Below, piece after piece: positions 63,017 to 64,000 of a stretch of DNA of 64,000 bases (the first letter of the stretch is position 1; each line of letters starts with the position of its first letter). A model generated the notes under the pieces. It saw only the letters and a list, made by a program, of their open reading frames with translations. It was not told the DNA's origin and did not search any database. Both the position numbers and the translations under genes were made by a program. This DNA comes from an uncultured Methanobrevibacter sp. (GTDB lineage: Archaea; Methanobacteriota; Methanobacteria; Methanobacteriales; Methanobacteriaceae), in contig NZ_CAKVFS010000001.1 of assembly GCF_934746965.1 (NCBI RefSeq), positions 124,001 to 188,000 on the forward strand, written 5' to 3'.

Positions 63017-63742
63017 TTAAAATTTTATTTTATCTAATGTTTCTCCAATAGCTTCATTAATTACTAAAGTGGCTAGTTGGTCATAATCAGTTTTGCTTTT
63101 ATTGATTAAAACTAAATTTTTTCCATTAAAATAGTTTATTAAACCTGCAGCAGGATATACTACTAATGAAGTTCCACCAATGATTAATGTGTCTGCTTTT
63201 TGAATATATTCGATGGATTTATTTAAAATATTCATATCTAAAGATTCTTCATATAAAACAACAGCTGGTTTTATTATTCCTCCACAAGAACAATGTGGGA
63301 TGCTATTACTTTCTAAAACAGAATTTAAATCATAATATTTTTTACAAATTTCGCAGTAGTTTCTATAAACACTTCCGTGAAGTTCTAATACATGTTTACT
63401 TCCTGCTTTTTGGTGTAAGCCATCAATATTTTGTGTAATAATTGCTTTCAGTTTGCTTTCTTTTTCTAATCTAGCTAGTGCATAATGTGCTGGATTAGGT
63501 TTAGCATCTGGAAATATTAAACAGTCTTTATAATATTTAAAAAATTCTTCAGTATGTTCTAAATAATAGCTATGTGAAACTAATCTTTCTGGAGTATCTC
63601 CATATTTTTCTAAGCTTTTAAAAATTCCAGATTCACTTCTAAAGTCTGGAATTCCACTTTCTGTTGACACTCCTGCTCCTCCAAAAAAGACAATATTGTT
63701 TGAGGAATTTATAATTTCTTGCAGTTGTTTAATTTTATTCAT
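63017..63742 (-). CDS. cobB: Sir2-family NAD-dependent protein deacylase
   Basis: The 241-residue sirtuin shows GGAGVSTESGIPDFRS near residue 20-35 (NAD binding), ITQNIDGLHQKAG near 98, the catalytic LELHGSVYR near 118, and four zinc cysteines (CEIC near 128 and CSCGG near 150). VVLYEESLD and IGGTSLVVYPAAGLI follow. It removes acyl groups from lysine, with archaeal chromatin proteins such as Alba and metabolic enzymes as known or possible targets elsewhere. It is read in the same direction as argG, which ends 32 bases upstream. Confidence 0.95.
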   Translation of the reverse strand: MNKIKQLQEIINSSNNIVFFGGAGVSTESGIPDFRSESGIFKSLEKYGDTPERLVSHSYYLEHTEEFFKYYKDCLIFPDAKPNPAHYALARLEKESKLKAIITQNIDGLHQKAGSKHVLELHGSVYRNYCEICKKYYDLNSVLESNSIPHCSCGGIIKPAVVLYEESLDMNILNKSIEYIQKADTLIIGGTSLVVYPAAGLINYFNGKNLVLINKSKTDYDQLATLVINEAIGETLDKIKF

Positions 63743-63758
63743 AAAAAATAGTAATGTT

Positions 63759-63780
63759 AGATAGCTAATTAAAGCTATCT
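63759..63780 (-). terminator. Hairpin at the end of argG
   Basis: AGATAGCT and AGCTATCT (63759-63766 and 63773-63780) pair perfectly around a six-base loop that spans the argG stop codon. On the minus strand a T-run follows about 14 bases beyond. It would partly separate argG from the sirtuin gene. Confidence 0.5.
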
Positions 63781-64000
63781 GTTAAGTTTTTGATAGTTTG
63801 CAGCTTGAATACCATGGTATTTAATCATACCTTCAACTTCTCTTTGATCAGTTTCTTTATCTTCAAAGGTGATTTGTTCGATACTGTGTAAGCTGAAAGG
63901 TGATTTTCTAGTTAATGGTGCAATTGAACCTTTAAAGAGTTTCATTGTAACTTCACCACTTACTCTTCTTTGCATATGGTCAATAGCTTGATCAATATCT
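63775..64000 (-). CDS. argG: Argininosuccinate synthase, 3' end only
   Basis: The frame runs off the right edge of the window, so only the last 74 codons are present. The visible part reads IDHMQRRVSGEVTMKLFKGSIAPLTRKSPFSLHSIEQITFEDKETDQREVEGMIKYHGI in pieces that match the C terminus of ArgG: the VSGEV-KLFKG strand, RKSPFSL, and the final GMIKYHG. ArgG joins citrulline and aspartate in arginine synthesis. The active-site half is outside the window. Confidence 0.85.
   Translation of the reverse strand, partial: DIDQAIDHMQRRVSGEVTMKLFKGSIAPLTRKSPFSLHSIEQITFEDKETDQREVEGMIKYHGIQAANYQKLNR

Overview
The window reads as chromosome of a gut-type methanogenic archaeon of the order Methanobacteriales, most likely a Methanobrevibacter close to M. 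smithii. The reasons are the strong AT bias, Shine-Dalgarno sites of the GGAGGTGAT type, archaeal translation genes (L44e, S27e, aIF2-alpha, Nop10), methanogenesis genes (F420-reducing hydrogenase frhADGB, ftr, a likely methanogenesis marker 5), an archaeal RNase P RNA, an intron-bearing tRNA-Trp, and a run of very large adhesin-like surface proteins. The species is an inference from style; no database was searched.

Layout. 1-3965: a translation operon (L44e, S27e, aIF2-alpha, Nop10, PAC2-family chaperone) followed by a likely methanogenesis marker and an EndoQ-like DNA-repair nuclease. 4026-6411: a metal-efflux P-type ATPase and its ArsR-type repressor, read leftward from a promoter whose operator overlaps the start codon. 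6486-7322: two tRNA-Arg genes for AGG and AGA codons and a small secreted PepSY-like protein. 7578-10982: the frhADGB operon. 11009-12960: methionine aminopeptidase and two small membrane/coiled-coil proteins. 13056-13430: initiator tRNA and RNase P RNA.

13653-41604 is the accessory heart: five consecutive same-strand genes for exported giant proteins of about 1490 to 2105 residues. The first is a CobN-family chelatase with a signal peptide and a C-terminal membrane anchor, so it should act outside the cell. The other four are beta-helix and Ig-like adhesin-like proteins. Two of the five end in a transmembrane anchor; three end instead in the same ordered four-module Ig-like cassette. Three of the five have their best Shine-Dalgarno at normal distance from an in-frame ATT rather than from ATG, GTG or TTG.

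41811-46401: dnaJ, dnaK and grpE on the minus strand, with a divergent winged-helix regulator; the shared intergenic region carries several repeats. 46433-53950: hypF, larB, a GNAT acetyltransferase, hisE, a CBS plus ParB-like protein, gatB, a small unknown and a radical SAM protein. 54152-55382: seven features in a stable-RNA cluster (tRNA-Asn, tRNA-CAU, Glu, Leu, His, the hjc gene, and tRNA-Trp whose intron carries a C/D-box guide). 55431-64000: metallo-beta-lactamase-fold hydrolase, trkA/trkH, a flippase-like membrane protein, ftr, a structured intergenic region that looks like an unrecognised non-coding RNA (about 60420-60640), the bifunctional NAD(P)H-hydrate repair enzyme, sfsA, a sirtuin and the 3' end of argG.

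The genes connect in places. HypF and FrhD mature the [NiFe] hydrogenase encoded by frhAGB, which supplies reduced F420 for methanogenesis, the pathway in which Ftr carries out formyl transfer. The two candidates most worth attention as undescribed biology are the extracellular CobN-type chelatase with its repeat-flanked promoter, and the multi-hairpin RNA after ftr.
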